DNA from: Cannabis sativa
Lineage: Eukaryota; Streptophyta; Magnoliopsida; Rosales; Cannabaceae
Assembly: GCF_029168945.1 (NCBI RefSeq)
Contig: NC_083604.1
Span: 68,960,211-69,024,210 of the forward strand
Length of the DNA: 64,000 nucleotides
Direction: 5' to 3'
Within the stretch, counting starts at the first letter, position 1. Every line of letters begins with the position of its first letter. The position numbers were made by a program, and so were the translations under genes. The notes under the pieces are model-generated. The model was given only the letters and a program-made list of their open reading frames with translations. It had not been told where the DNA came from and made no database searches. Of the stretch, positions 32,888-45,931 are shown piece after piece.

Positions 32888-35764
32888 TGGTATCAGAGCC
32901 ATAATTGTGATTCGAAATTCGAAATTAGAATTCATAAAAAAAAAATAATAATAATAAATAAGATTAAGGTTTGAGTTTAGGGTCCTTTTTTCAAAAATCC
33001 CAGTTGGAGTGCAAGTTTTTTCTCACTGCCCACATAGACGGATAGCCCAGGCGCATGGGGCTCACGTGCATGCCACTTGAAGCTTCTACGCACATGTGAT
33101 GGGGCGTGGAAGCGTGTGTGACGACATCTTTGACAGCGTTCTTTTGCCAGTTCTTTTACTTGTTTCTTTAAAGCTCACTCGCATCTGTCTCTGGTTGTAA
33201 TTTGGTATTTTTTTTTTTTTTTTTGCCTTTTTCATGTTTGGGTGTTCGTTCTTTGGTGTTCTCTTTTTTCCTTTTCTCTTTCAATTATTTTTGCTTTCGA
33301 GATTATGGCAGAGATAAAATCAGCGATTGTTTCTGATGTGGTTCCCGTGATGTCTAAAATCACGATCCATAAATTGATTAGTTCAAATTTTTTAGAATGG
33401 AGTAAGATGATTCGATTGTATTTGAGGAGTACTATTGACAAAGATGATCACTTGACTAACAATCATCCCAAAGAAAAAGACGATTCAAAGAAAATATGGC
33501 TGTGTGAGGATGCTCACTTGTTCAAATTTGAAATTCTATCGATAATGGGGTAATTAGTTTGATTAATCAATGTGAATTGGTTAAAGAACTAATAGATTAA
33601 TACTTGGAGTTTTTGTATTCTGGCAAAGACAACATATATATCTCACATACATGATGTTTGCAAAGCCTTTTATCGTGCGGAGAAATAAGATCAGTCTCTT
33701 ATGAGTTATTTTATGGCATTTAAAAAATATATTAAGAGCTTAATGTGTTATTTCTATTTAGTCCTGATGTGAAAATTCAACGGTACCAACGAGAGAAGAT
33801 GGCTATTATGAGTTTTTTTGCAGAACTCTCATCTAAATTTGACTCTGCAAAGTCACAAGCTCTCTCTGGTTTTGATATCTCCTCTTTACAAGATGTGTTT
33901 TCTCGTGTTCTTCACACCAGAACTATCTCTTTAGCTCCTTTTAATAGCGCTTTGGTGAGTCGTAACAATTCTGCACTAAGAAAAAACTCTACACCAAGTG
34001 GAATTCACAAGGACTTAATAATTGAACAATAAATTATGGGAGCATCATGTGCAACTATTGTAAGAAACCAGGTCACACTAAGTTTGAGTTTAGGAAATTA
34101 CAGTTCAAAAATTGACAACAACAATTTGCTAATATTGTTAGCACTAGTGATGCATCTGAAAAATTAATCCTTATTTCTGGTGATGAATTTGCAAAGTTCT
34201 CAAGGTATTAAGAAACACATAAGTCTTCATCTCCTTCTGTCGCTGCGATTGTTGATTCAAGTAACTCTAATTCATGCCTTCTTTCTAAATCCTCAAAATG
34301 GGTCATTAATTCTAGTGCCACAGATCATATGACAGGTAATTTTTGTTTCTTTTCCACTTTCTAGTCTCATCGTCCCACTTCTATAGTTACCTTAGCTAAT
34401 AAATCACCATCTTCTGTTCTTAGATCTGGCATTGTTGTTCCTACACCTCTACTCACTTTGTCATCAGTCTTATATTTACTTAATTTGTCCATTAATTTTC
34501 TTTCTGTTAGTAAACTCACTCGCAATCTAAATTGTTGCATCTCATTCTTTTCCAATCATTATTTGTTTCAGGATCTTATGACGAAGAAGATTATTGGTAA
34601 AGGACATGAATCTGGTGACTTGTAATTGTATATGTTCTTGACCTACTTCCACCAACCTCTATTGCTTGTCTGAGAGTTGCTTCTACTTTTGCGGCTCATT
34701 ATCGTTTGAATCATCTATCCCTTCCTTTGCTCAAGAAACTTTATCCCCAATATAGTAAGTTGTCTTCATTAGATTGTGAGTCATGTCAGTTAGCCAAACA
34801 TCATCACGTTAGTTTAAATTCTCGAGTTAATAAACGTGCTAGTATTCCTTTTAAGTTAGTTCATTCTGATGTTTGGGGTCCTTCTCCTATTTTGTCTCAA
34901 CTTGGATTCAGGTCTTTTGTTACTTTTGTAGATGATTATTCTCGTGTAATTTGATTAGATTTAATAAATATCGTTCTGAGTTGTTTTCTATATTCTATGC
35001 TTTTTAAATTGAGATTTAAAATTAATTTAATGTGTCTATTCGTACTTTGAGGTGATAATGCCAAAGAGTACACATCTGCTCAATTTAAACTTACATGACC
35101 TCTAATGACATGCTTCATGAAACTTCTTGTATTGATACTGCACCTCAAAATGGTGTAGCATAACATAAAAATAGATTTCTTAAAACAGCATGTGCCCTCT
35201 TGTTTCAAATAAAAGTTCCTAAACTTTTTTGGGATGGTGCAATTCCCACAACATACTTTCTTATTAACCGCATGCCATCCTCTGTACTTAATGGTAAGAT
35301 CCCATTTAAAAAAAATCCAAGTAAGTCATTGTTTCCAGTTGCTCCTCAGGTATTTGGCAAAAAAATTTTTGCTCGCGATGTTCATATCCAAATGTCACTA
35401 AACTAGACCCTAAGGTATTAAAGTGTGTCTTTCTTTGTTATTCTTGTCTTCAAAAAGGGTATATGTGTTATTATTCTTATCTCAACAAATATCTTATTTC
35501 TATTAATGTTACATTTGTGGAAAATACACCTTATTTTTCATCTTCAACTACTCCTACTTTTTAGAGGGAGGATGATGATTTGTTGGTATATTCTGTCATA
35601 TCATCTGTGCCTGATACATGTTCTGGCGAGTCTATTATTCCTTTACCTTCCTCGGTCATATCTCCCACAATGCCTACACCTCCACCACCTCCACCACTCC
35701 CTCAGCCTCCTATAGTGTACACCAGTGTCCCCCTCCTCCACCTTCTGTCACCTGCATCTTTATT
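32888..35764 (+). pseudogene. Copia gag-protease-integrase remnant
   Basis: Broken pieces in copia order, in several frames with many stops. A gag N-terminus from 33305 reads MAEIKSAIVSDVVPVMSK and the motif NFLEWSKMIRLYL. More gag lies at 33745-34032. A zinc knuckle CNYCKKPGHT lies near 34045. A protease-like SKWVINSSATDHMTG lies near 34297; the catalytic DSG reads NSS, so it is dead. Integrase zinc-finger and core pieces lie at 34706-34954 (NHLSLPLLKKL, CESCQLAKHH, HSDVWGPS). Later integrase lies at 35200-35406 (PKLFWDGAIPTTYFLINRMPS). Reverse transcriptase and RNase H are missing; the element ends where a LINE tail begins. Confidence 0.82.
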
Positions 35765-36075
35765 ATCAGATTCGAAACATTTATTTTTCGAATGCCTTTA
35801 TAGGAAAAGATGTATCCAATCTATTAAAGATAGGGTGGGTTGGGATATTGAGGAATCCAACCTGAATTTGTTGTTGAGTTGGCTAAAGCAGAACCAATTT
35901 TCTCCTTTCAAGAAGCAAATTTTTTCTTTGATTTTGGCTGTTGTGGTTTATCATATTTGGAGGAGCCGAAACTTGGTTTTTTAGGAATCTAAATTACCCA
36001 TCCTTAGTACTGGTATACATAGAATACAATAGGATGTTAATAGGTTGTGTATGATTTTGCCAAAAAAAAAAAAAA
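35765..36075 (+). pseudogene. 5'-truncated LINE tail (zf-RVT) fused to the copia remnant
   Basis: From about 35765 the frame changes character to the zf-RVT end of a LINE ORF2. It reads DSKHLFFECLYRKRCIQSIK, then VVYHIWRSRNLVF, and stops at 35982-35984. A short 3' UTR and a poly(A) run at 36062-36074 follow. The frame is continuous with the preceding proline-rich copia segment, so one 134-codon open frame (35580-35984) spans both elements. No clear target duplication was found. Confidence 0.75.
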
Positions 36076-36584
36076 TAGAAAGGATATAGTTTGGTGAGAG
36101 TCTTTGTAAAAGGATTATAGTTTTGTTACTTTCAAGCCATTAATTTATTGCTATTAGGCTCTATATGTGTTTGTTTTGGTAAAATTTAATCTTACTACTA
36201 ATTTAGCAAAAAAAAAAAGTTGCTTTGGAATTAAGTAATTATTGACATACTTTTTAATCTTTGCTCAATTGCTCATGTAAATATATAATAGTCCACTTTT
36301 TATTTGATCAAGCTTCACTCTCAAGTCTCATCCATCTATTACAAATCACCCTATTGAATTGAAACAGGCGTGCATGGTCTAATTTTTTCATCTTCCATAT
36401 TGGAGGAGGAAGAGGAGGAGACCATGATAGCAGCAGCAGTGAATCATATAACTCATATAAACATCCTCTTGAGATGGGGGACACTTTCGGTCACAAGGAG
36501 TGCGTCGTCGGCTTACTCGTTGGAGTTTCCACCATCGCCATAGGCCATATCCCTTCGACATCGTTAAGATAATTTCTCATCTTT
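36076..36584. other. Spacer with a second LINE-like A tail
   Basis: The stretch to 36218 ends in an A run (36207-36218) after non-coding DNA resembling a LINE 3' UTR. It could be another short truncated LINE. After it comes unassigned DNA, including a GGA-rich block near 36400-36420. Confidence 0.3.
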
Positions 36585-36912
36585 CACTACAAAAAACTGT
36601 TACTTTTACTGACAACTTTTTAGTCACAACATAGTTTTTTATGATTAAATGTGACTTTTAGTCACAACAAAATATTACTTGTGATTAAAATATAGTATTT
36701 AGTTACAAGTTGTCACTAATTTAATTTTAGTCACAATAAGTATTATGACTAAAAATACATTTAGTCACAACAAATTGCAATTTTTGTGACTAATACTTTT
36801 AGTCACGGACCTTTTAGTCACAACATAGGAATTATATGATTTATAATTAGTCACAATTTTTTCAGTTTTAGTCACAAATTTTGTTGTGGCTAAAAGTAAA
36901 ATATTTTGTAGC
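36585..36912 (+). mobile_element. CACTA-type MITE (328 bp)
   Basis: Left end CACTACAAAAAACTGTTACT. The right end, read in complement, is GCTACAAAATATTTTACT, so the inverted repeats match after one terminal change. The interior is packed with tagtcacaa / ttgtgactaa, the subterminal repeat of the family. Flanking ttt on both sides is compatible with the 3-bp CACTA duplication, but lies in T runs. Confidence 0.7.
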
Positions 36913-38130
36913 TTTTTTTTTTTTTTTTATAACTTCAACGTATGGGCTTAGTTTATAATCTAGTGTATTTTTGTTTTTTGTTTTTTTTTACATTGTTAGT
37001 GTAATTAATATTTTGATAGGACTTGGGGTTCAAAACCCACTACAACTTATATTATGTCTTTTTTTTTTTTATTATAACTGATTTTTAAATTATTGTGTAT
37101 TGTATGTTTTTACTCACTTTGTTGTAGAACATGTTCTATGTAATTTACGACTCAATGTTGTTGGGATGGATTTTCTCTTTTTTTTTTTTTTTTTTTAATT
37201 AGAATCAATTTTTGAGTTATATTTTGTGTCTTTTATTTTTAATTATATTGTTCTGGAACCAGTTCTATTTTAATTTATTTCTCAAGTGGTTTTTTATTTA
37301 GTCATTTCAGAAAATGATTATTGAATTATTTATTTCAGAAATCGGTTTTTTATTTAATTAATTTAAGGAATGATTTTTAATTTAGTTATTTTGAGAATAG
37401 AATTTTTATTTAGTTAATTCAAGGGATCGGTTTTTAATTTATTTATTTTATTTAACTGGTTTTTGTGTGTAAGTTTTTATCTTGGTTGTTTTATAAAATT
37501 AATTTTTTTGTCTCAAATTTTTAACTATTTGATAAATATAACTGGCTTCTTCATATTATATTTGGGTTATTATTTATTTTTTTATGGAACTGATTTTGTT
37601 CATATTTATAATGTCTCAGTATTTTTTGAAATTAATTCCTACATTTTTTTTAAAAAAATTATAACCGGTTGTATGAGGTATTATATGTTATTGAGGTATT
37701 TTATTATGAAATTAGTTTTTTTTTTAATTATGTTCTAGTATTCCAGTGTTTTATAATTGTTATTGTAATTATAACCGGCTTAAGTTATTATGTGTTATTT
37801 TTTTATTTATTATGCTATAGAACTGGTTTTATTTTAATTATTGGTTTTGAGTTATTTCGTGTTATATATTTTTATTCATTATAACACTATTATAGAACCC
37901 ACACTATTTTAATTATAACTAATTTGAGTTATTTTGTGTTATTTATTATAACCGGTTCTATTTTAATTATAATCAGTTTGAGTTATTCTGTGTTATTTAT
38001 TTTTATTTATTATTTTATAGAACTGATTTTTCTAGCGACTGTGATTTTTTTAGCGACAATAACTTTTTCAGTAACTTTTCTCTTACAAATTTTTCGGCAC
38101 AAGTGTTTACTCTAGCGATTTTTCTAGTAT
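36913..38130 (+). repeat. T-rich region with degenerate repeats
   Basis: Strong T bias on the plus strand. Units containing gagttattttgtgttatttatt and aactggttttattttaatta recur roughly every 90-100 bases between 37540 and 38030. The tail (38030-38130) has tagcgac / agcgat motifs like transposon subterminal repeats. Open frames here are shadows of low-complexity DNA. Confidence 0.5.
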
Positions 38131-41100
38131 TATAAATTTTACCAACTTTTTTAATTAATTTTTGTTTAATTTCTCATGTTTTAATTAATATTTATTTTTT
38201 TGTTCTCATATTTTTTTTATTATTTATTTTTACTATACAAAGTAAACTCTATTATTAATATGAAAAAATTCCTAAAATAACTCAGATTTATTTTTGAAAA
38301 AAGAAGCAAATTGTGTTATATTACTTGCCTGCAAGTAAAAAATAAATAAATAAATAAACCGGATGGTTATGGTTAACTCTATACAGGTGTCTGTGTCTCC
38401 ATTAGATATATATTGTTTTCTTATATAATTATCAATTTTTGTGCGATTCTTAAATTCAGGTCTTGTATTAATTTTGAGGTGGGTTTTAATGTTGAGGTTG
38501 AGCTTTCAAAAAGAAAAAGTTAGTTCGTACTCTTCATTTTCTTGGCCAAAGTAATTTTTTAGTTTTTAGTCTTGTTTCCTTTTTGCTTTAAATTTTTATA
38601 ATAAAATTTTAAAATTATTTTATTAATTAAAATAAGGAGTTGTTTTTATTTTTATACCTTAAAATATATATATATATTTTTTACATTTTTACATAATTCT
38701 ACATATAAATTCATATTACAACTAGCGGAAATTTAAATCGCAACTAAAAATCGTATAACAACTTAAGCTACCGGAGAAATCACTTTAAAATTCTAATTCG
38801 TAAATTTAAAAAAAAAATTAAAAAATAAATATATATATATATTTATATAAAGTAATTATTCTTAAAATAATATTAATTGATTTTATTATCTAATATTTTT
38901 TAAAAAAATATCTGGACCAATAGAGTAACAGGTGTATCTTGATAGTCTAAACTAATTGTTAATGAAATAGTAGTAACAACTGCGACAAAAATATATCATT
39001 TCATACTTAATCTGCCGAATGAAATATTAAAGTAAATAAATAAAAAATATTTATGCTATTGCTTTTATAAATATGAACCAAATTATACACTTATTACTTA
39101 TGTCATCTACCTAGCTCGTCATTATCATGATCTAGATAAATATCCTCTCATAATTCAAAAACTCTTTTGACCATATAAAAAGTTAAAGTGTCAAGGGGCT
39201 AGCTTAGTAGTAATGGAGGGATAAAAAAAATAGAGAAATTATGGGTTTGAATTTAAAATTTTTAAGCTATTAATTGATTATAAAATACTATTACGATACA
39301 CTTAAAAAAAAAATTTGCACTACTACATATACCATATTCAACTGGCCATATATGCATCTGAATCTGATTTATACAAAGTAGATAAAGACTAAAGAACATT
39401 GCTATTAAGCACTAATAGTTAGTATTTTTAGACATTTTATTTTGTGATTGACTAACAATACTTCTTAAAAATTATTATATTAAATTATATGAGACTTGAT
39501 ATTTAGTTAGACTAATAACAATATTAACACATAAAACCATGTTAGATGACTTTAATATTTCTCAAAATAATTGATATAAAAACAAAAATACTCCCTTAAT
39601 AACTCTACACAATCCAATAATATTATTTTCGAAAATAAAATATGGAATATGATGGATACATCATTTTCATTTACGTTACCAACAAACCTTACAATTAATT
39701 AGTTTCCACACTAGAATAATAATCAAGTTAGCCAGAAGAAAAAGAAGAAGAGATTAACAACCCTCTTTATTAATATGTGGGTAGATGAATTTAAACCAAC
39801 TCAATCACCGACCAAAACAAAGGACCACATTCCTCTAATTATTAGGGAAACAAAATAAAACAAGTAAAGGTGTAATGCAATCAATATATGTGTCCCAAAA
39901 ATATAAATTCCCTCGAGTTCAAGAACAGCACAGTATAATTATTGTCTATGCCCATCAATTTTTTGAATCGAAAACTAAACTCATCGAACTTCAACACGTG
40001 TTAATTGCATTAAATTAAAGTTTGACAACTTTGTATTTATATTAGAATATTGAAATGTTAAAATTTTTGTAATTATTGTAATATATATATATATATATAT
40101 ATCCACCGAATTATTGGACTTATAATAAGTCGAATGGGTCAAATTATTGGTCGGTAATGAAATGTTATTCCCCAGGAAACCTGCATACATTTGTCTTTTT
40201 GATAAGATACATACATATGTGTATGTGTGTCAAGTTGTCAAAAGGTTGGTTCCTTTAATTTCCCACTTAGCTATTATGTTTAATTATATTGTAGAAATTA
40301 ATACCAAAAAAGTCTAACCAAAAAATTCGAAGCCAAAAAGGAAGAAATAAATATTCGATCTTACTTTGAGAATCATCAGATATATTCTGGTGAGTCAAAG
40401 CACACCGAGTTGGCTAGACTCACTAGGTAGTAGTGGAGAAGGTATCATGGGTTATCAACACTAAAAAAGACAAAATCAATATATGATAGAGATTTATTAA
40501 TTGAAGTGACAACACTAATAAATTAAATTTCTTAATAGTAGTTCAATTTTTTTTTTCTATATTTATTTTAGATAACATCTTAGAAGACTGGTCACACTAA
40601 TTTGATAAGACTGTTTCAGAAAGAAAATTGATTAAATTTTATTAGAAATGAACTTTGGGAAGATAAATTTTCTATTGACATTGAAAGAAATGGACATTTG
40701 AACAAAAACTAAGGTTTGTGTACTAATTAAATTTAAATTCTTTTGGTTGAAAATAATTTGTCAAAGGATATTGTTTGTTTTGCATATCTAATATAAAATT
40801 ATAAAAAAAGAACGGCTGTGATTTATAATTGAATCCACACGAGCGAGTATATTACAAAATCCATATACTCTCCAAAATCTTCATCCCTAGCTAGCGTATC
40901 TAATAGAATATGAGGGTTTAGTTGCATCATTCAAATTTAAGAACTAATATACATATATATGTATCTTTGTACATATGAACATAAATTATAATTATACAAT
41001 ATACAATTAATTTGTAAAGTATATCGACTCACGGATGTTGGGATGTAGCAATCATCATTAATTTGCATAAAAATTAATAAGGTCAATAAGTCTATGAAAA

Positions 41101-42059
41101 TTTTCTTCTTTCTTTCATTTTTTTCTCCCTTTGCATAAAGATTATTGTCTAGAGATTTTCAAAAATATTGACTTTCCTTCTTCTAAATTCCCCTTTTTTA
41201 ATTTAATTTCACTTTTGGAATTGGAATAACTTACTTTCATTTTCCTCTCTATAAATTTTTCTACTTTTTTGGAATAGGAGTTTTTATAAATTACGTACGA
41301 AGAAAAGGGAAAAGTGCAACATATATTAAATTGAGATGGGCAGTCGGTGCAGAGTTCTACTAATCATTTCTCATATATAATATATTATGTGACACTTTAA
41401 TGTACAAGGGAACCTTCATAGGTCTACTCGGCTATTTTAAATGTGCTCAAAAATAAAAATAAAAAGTAATTATAAAATCATTCAATAAACCTTACCTAAT
41501 AAATAGCACATCAAATTGGACCACTAGCAAGACCAAGAGACCTTTAGGCTGGGCTTTATTCATTATTTCATGGGATCATCACTTTGACAAACTTTTACTT
41601 TTTTTTAGCTAAAGATATATATTTGATTTGTTCCTTCTTTGGAGACGAATTTATACTTACCACACCATAGAAACATCTAAAGGAATAACCCACTTATTTA
41701 TTAAAAGTTCAAAGGAAAACGTGGGCTTATAAAAACGATATTAAGTATTAATAAAGGGAGTAGATACAAAGACACAACTTAATTATTTCATTATGTACCT
41801 TCTAAGTACGGACAAATGGACCGCGTGACCCTATTTTTCGTTGTACGTACGGAACTTCCATCCCAAAAATTATGTATATATTAGGTACTTTTTATATATA
41901 CTATATTAAAGTTACTGAATTTGCACCTATAATTAGTTATATCAATTTTAATTGTTATAATAGAAATTATCATATATAATATAATTAAATAAATAGTATA
42001 ATTTTTTTCAAAAAATATATATTTACTATGAAGTATTAAGCAAAATCATTCACTACTTG
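38131..42059. other. Long AT-rich intergenic stretch
   Basis: No supported gene. It contains an (AAAT)n run near 38338-38356, a (TA)n run at 40081-40101 and a MITE-like segment near 39398-39560 whose ends I could not define. Confidence 0.45.
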
Positions 42060-43895
42060 TGTTTATTGGTGTAACCAACGCTGTAAGTGTAGACGCTGTT
42101 GTGAAAATCCTACATGTAAGTATACGTATCGTTTTCAAGTAATAAACTCACGTGAAAGTTGATCCCACAAAAATTGTAGCTAAGTACCAAATAATTGAAT
42201 CTTAATTTCTATTTGGCAACAAATAATTTGAATAATAATTAATAAAATGAAAATAAATAAACAAAAAGGCAATTAACAATGTTTAGAAATATAAGGCATT
42301 TAATTTAAATTGCCTCAACTTCCTATGACAAAATAAAATTTAGTTATCTTTAATTTCATGTGATAGCATATTATAAATTCAATCTATATTCTTATTAGGA
42401 CATATAGAATCTAAATCATATGGCAAAGTCCTACTATGGTTGTACAAAAAAATTTGTAAACCGTCCAAACTGAACCGAAAAAATCGATAAAAATTACAAA
42501 CCGAAATAACTCGAAAAAATTACAAACTGCCAATCTGTTAATTGGGCGGGTTGAAAAATAGGTCCAACCCGCCCATTCAAACCGAATAACCCGACTAACC
42601 CGATTTTGGCTTTTATTTCTTTATTTTTTATTTTTTAGTTTTTATTATATATACCAATTAAATATATAATAATATAAAATTATATACTTAATTGTTAGTT
42701 TAAAAGTCATATATATAGTGTTGTGCTTTGGTAGAATTTGATATTTTTAATTTTTATTGACTTTAAAACTAAAAAAAAAAAGTTTGGGCGGTTTGGGCGG
42801 GTTAACCCGACCAAACCGCCCAAACCGTTGGTCGGTTTACAATTTTTTTAAAAAAAAATTGGGCGGATTGCACTTAAATTTTAGCAACCCAAACTTTAGA
42901 TTGGGTTAGAAAATATATAAGATAAACCGCCCAAACCGACCGATGTACAACCCTAAGTCCTACACCCCTCTAGTAAATTACATGTATAATTTGCATTAAA
43001 TAAATAAAAATCATAATTGATACACAAACCATACAAGTATTTTTGTCCAATATCAAAATCTATGTCTATTTTGCTATAGCATAATTAATACTCACTTTTC
43101 AAATTTTTCATTAAAATCATAAAACAAATAGTTAGTGATCATGCAATTATAAGCATTAAAAACGAATGAAAACCCTAATTAGGAGTTTAGCTCCTCATTG
43201 TCTTTCTAAACAATTACAAATAATAAATTGGAAACATAAAATAAAAGATAGAAAAGAAAAACTGATGAAGAATCCTGGTTGTACTTGAAAAATCTCCTTT
43301 TCTCTTTAATTTTCGTGCCTCCAAAGTTTCCTCATGAGAAGCCTCTTTTATTTTTCGAAATTAGGATTTAAAAACCCATTTGGCCTGAAATTGGGTAGCG
43401 GGCCGCGGCATGGTGCTTCCAATGTCGCGGCCCGGGTGGCTATTTTTTGGGCAACGAAGTGCCTAGTGCAATGATCGATAATATTTTGGTCATAACACTT
43501 TTAATATTGCTTGGAATCGGACGATTCAAAATATTTTGAAAAGCTGAAAGAGGGATCTGGAACTTTTATCCACATCATTTTTCCTGAAAGTGAACACATC
43601 ATAGTCAAAAATTGGTTTGAAGTTTCAGACTTAATTTTTTATCACAAACGGAGCGTATTAAGCATACAAAACTTAAAATTGTTCACTCATTATATCTTAG
43701 AACTCTAAATCACATGATAAATTCATCATAATCATATTCATTTTATGTTTCTCCTTTTCAATTCATATTATGAATTTTATCATTTAAATCTGAAATAAGT
43801 AGAATACAAGTGTAATTCTGCATAAAATGAATATAATCAATTGAAATACACTTGAAAAATACTTTATAAAGTACACCTAAAACTAGCCTATCAGA
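42060..43895. mobile_element. Non-coding repeat, probably part of an LTR retroelement
   Basis: From about 42060 the DNA includes the segment cgttttcaagtaataaac .. gttgatcccacaaaaattg. Later come a GC-rich block (43390-43435, with ggccgcggca and cgcggcccgg) and a tail with gaaatacacttgaaaaatac. This style occurs in large non-coding LTR-type plant repeats, but I found no PBS, polypurine tract or paired ends. A hAT MITE is inserted at 42435-42955. Confidence 0.3.
42435..42955. mobile_element. hAT MITE (521 bp) with TAGGGTTGTAC-type ends
   Basis: Left end TATGGTTGTAC, right end GTACAACCCTA: 11-bp inverted repeats with one mismatch. An exact 8-bp duplication agtcctac flanks it (42427-42434, 42956-42963). 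Repeated gggcggtt / aaccgccc motifs lie near both ends and may form a hairpin. Non-coding. Confidence 0.88.
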
Positions 43896-43914
43896 TGCAA
43901 ATACTATTATTTTT

Positions 43915-44078
43915 ATTTTATTTCTTAACTGACGCAAAAAATTTGTTACTTCATTTAATAATCAACGCTAATAGTAATCACATTTTGCATCGGTTGTTAA
44001 GTGAAGCAAATACCTTTGCGTCAAACTATAACCGTCACAAATTGGTATTTTGCTTCGATTATAAACCGACACCACCAA
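43915..44078. mobile_element. CACTA subterminal-repeat fragment
   Basis: Copies of actgacgcaaa, gcatcggtt, gtgaagcaaa and ttgcgtca in both orientations, the same vocabulary as 10855-11246. No CACTA end is seen, so this is a truncated relative. Confidence 0.5.
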
Positions 44079-44925
44079 AAAAAAAAATACTAGATCTGCT
44101 GTTAATAATTTCTAGCTAGATCTGCCATATTGTATGATTTTTTCATATTAAAAAGCCTCTTTTTTATATAATTGGTATACTAAAGGCTAGACCAAGCTCC
44201 ACATTTTTTAAAATGAAAACTCCAAATGATTGAAGAGGCTTTCTCATGAATTCAACTTGTAAATTTTTTTTTTCTATAATTCTGATGTGGCATTTAGGAA
44301 CACATACATAAAATATAAATAACATAGAAGCATGAAGGACAAAAAGAAGATAAAGAAAGTTCATTTGTTAATTTATCAAATTTATGATTATGAAAGCTCA
44401 CTTCACTTATCTAAGATGATCAATTATGTCAATAAATAGAAATATTCCAACAACAAAAAAAAATTGTTAAATTCAAATACATGGAAGAGAGAGATGATTC
44501 ATGCACCATTCCAGTCAATCTTATAATTGTCATCACGGGAGCTTTCTGTCTGAGTAATCCAAGTTCCAATGAAGGGTTAGCCAATAGAAACTGCATAAGC
44601 TTGTTGTTTTGAAGTATTTTTTTCTTCTTTTTGTTCTTATCCAATAATGTCATCCTTTGAGCAAATCACTCATTGAATATTACATACTTAATTGTAGTTT
44701 CAAGTCAAAAAAATATTTACTGAAAAATTGAATAGGGCAATGTTGAGATCTGACTTCTATGAAAGTGAATGTGAATAGTAATGAGTCCACGAAAGAATTG
44801 GCCTCAAATTGGGTCATTGTCTAGCGCCTCTGCCGATTCATTTAATAGCTAGGAACTACATTAATTATCTTCCACTAGAACAAACATCCCATAATAATGA
44901 GAAAATACAGCATGGTAGTTGAACC
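44079..44925. other. AT-rich intergenic DNA
   Basis: No supported gene. Open frames on the minus strand near 44164-44653 show no recognisable domain. Confidence 0.4.
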
Positions 44926-45348
44926 TTAATCACTAAGAAATTCTCCAAGGATTCATCCTAAGTACTGAAATTTCCAATTTAAATGTACTAATTTTACAAG
45001 TTATTTGAGTTTACTTGTTATGACACTACAACATAAATTATCAATAGCAGTGGAGGGGTCTGCCGCTAATAAGTCCCCATTTCGCGACTATTGGCTATTA
45101 GCGGCCACTACAACAAAAGTGAGTTTTAAAGTGAGTTTACTTGTTAATCACTAAGAAACTCTCCAAGGATTCATCCTAAGTACTGAAATTTCCAATTTAA
45201 ATGTACTAATTTTACAAGTTATTTGAGTTTACTTGTTATGACACTACAACATAAATTATCAATAGCAGTGGAGGGGTCTGCCGCTAATAAGTCCCCATTT
45301 CGCGACTATTGGCTATTAGCGGCCACTACAACAAAAGTGAGTTTTAGA
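44926..45348. repeat. 218-bp tandem duplication of a CACTA end
   Basis: Copy 1 at 44926-45130 and copy 2 at 45144-45348 are nearly identical; one difference is ctccaagg preceded by att versus act. Each contains two CACTACAAC starts (45024, 45106; 45242, 45324) and gtctgccgctaataag-type subterminal motifs. The near identity shows a recent duplication. Confidence 0.85.
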
Positions 45349-45530
45349 GGCAGAGCAATCTGCCAGTAATAACTGCAAATTCTGTCGCTAAAAGTATTAG
45401 CGTTGGAATCTGCCGCTTATACTTGGTTGTTAATATTAACTATTAGTGACAGATGTCAGCTCTGTCGATAGTAATCAATTATTAGCAGCGGACTACAACA
45501 ATGGGATCCGCCACTATATTTATTAATTAT
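45349..45530 (+). mobile_element. CACTA subterminal region
   Basis: Continues from the duplicated CACTA start with repeated ctgccgct / ctgtcgcta / tagcggc motifs. No opposite terminus is found within the following kilobases, so it is truncated. Confidence 0.5.
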
Positions 45531-45641
45531 TTTTTAAAAATGAATATATTATTATTTGTTATGATTTTTTATATAAATATTACAGTTTAATAACATAAAT
45601 ACTAAAAAAACCAACAAAATGAAAAGATATATACATATAGA

Positions 45642-45923
45642 CAGGGGCGGACCCACATGTAGGCGAGGCGGGGCACTCGCCCTTGAAAAAATTAGAAAAA
45701 AAGTGTATATGTAATTTAGTTAGTTACGACATATATTTGTAATAAAAAGTGATATTTATAAATGTAATATTAGTTTTAGTGTAATGGCTAAATTATATTA
45801 CATATAAGGATAGAAGTCAATGGTTCAATTCCCATAAAGAGCATTGGTTTTTTTTTAAGTTTACTTTTGCTTTTATCTTAAAAAAAAAAAAAAAATTACG
45901 CCCCCCTCAAATATTGAGTCTGC
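45642..45923 (+). mobile_element. hAT MITE (282 bp), dTph1-like
   Basis: Starts CAGGGGCGGACCCAC and ends ..ttgagtctgc. An exact 8-bp duplication catataga flanks it (45634-45641, 45924-45931). The right inverted repeat lacks its last few bases (GCAGAC instead of CAGGGGCGGAC). The size is close to petunia dTph1. Non-coding. Confidence 0.8.
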
Positions 45924-45931
45924 CATATAGA

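Noticed and set aside
36424..36553. Possible short gene (MIAAAVNHITHINILL or MGDTFGHKECVVGLL in another frame)
   Set aside because: Both frames are under 45 codons, no splice or family support is visible, and the region is between transposon fragments.
37463..38115. Hydrophobic open frames resembling membrane proteins
   Set aside because: They arise from T-rich DNA, which encodes Phe/Leu/Ile in any frame; no conserved motif.
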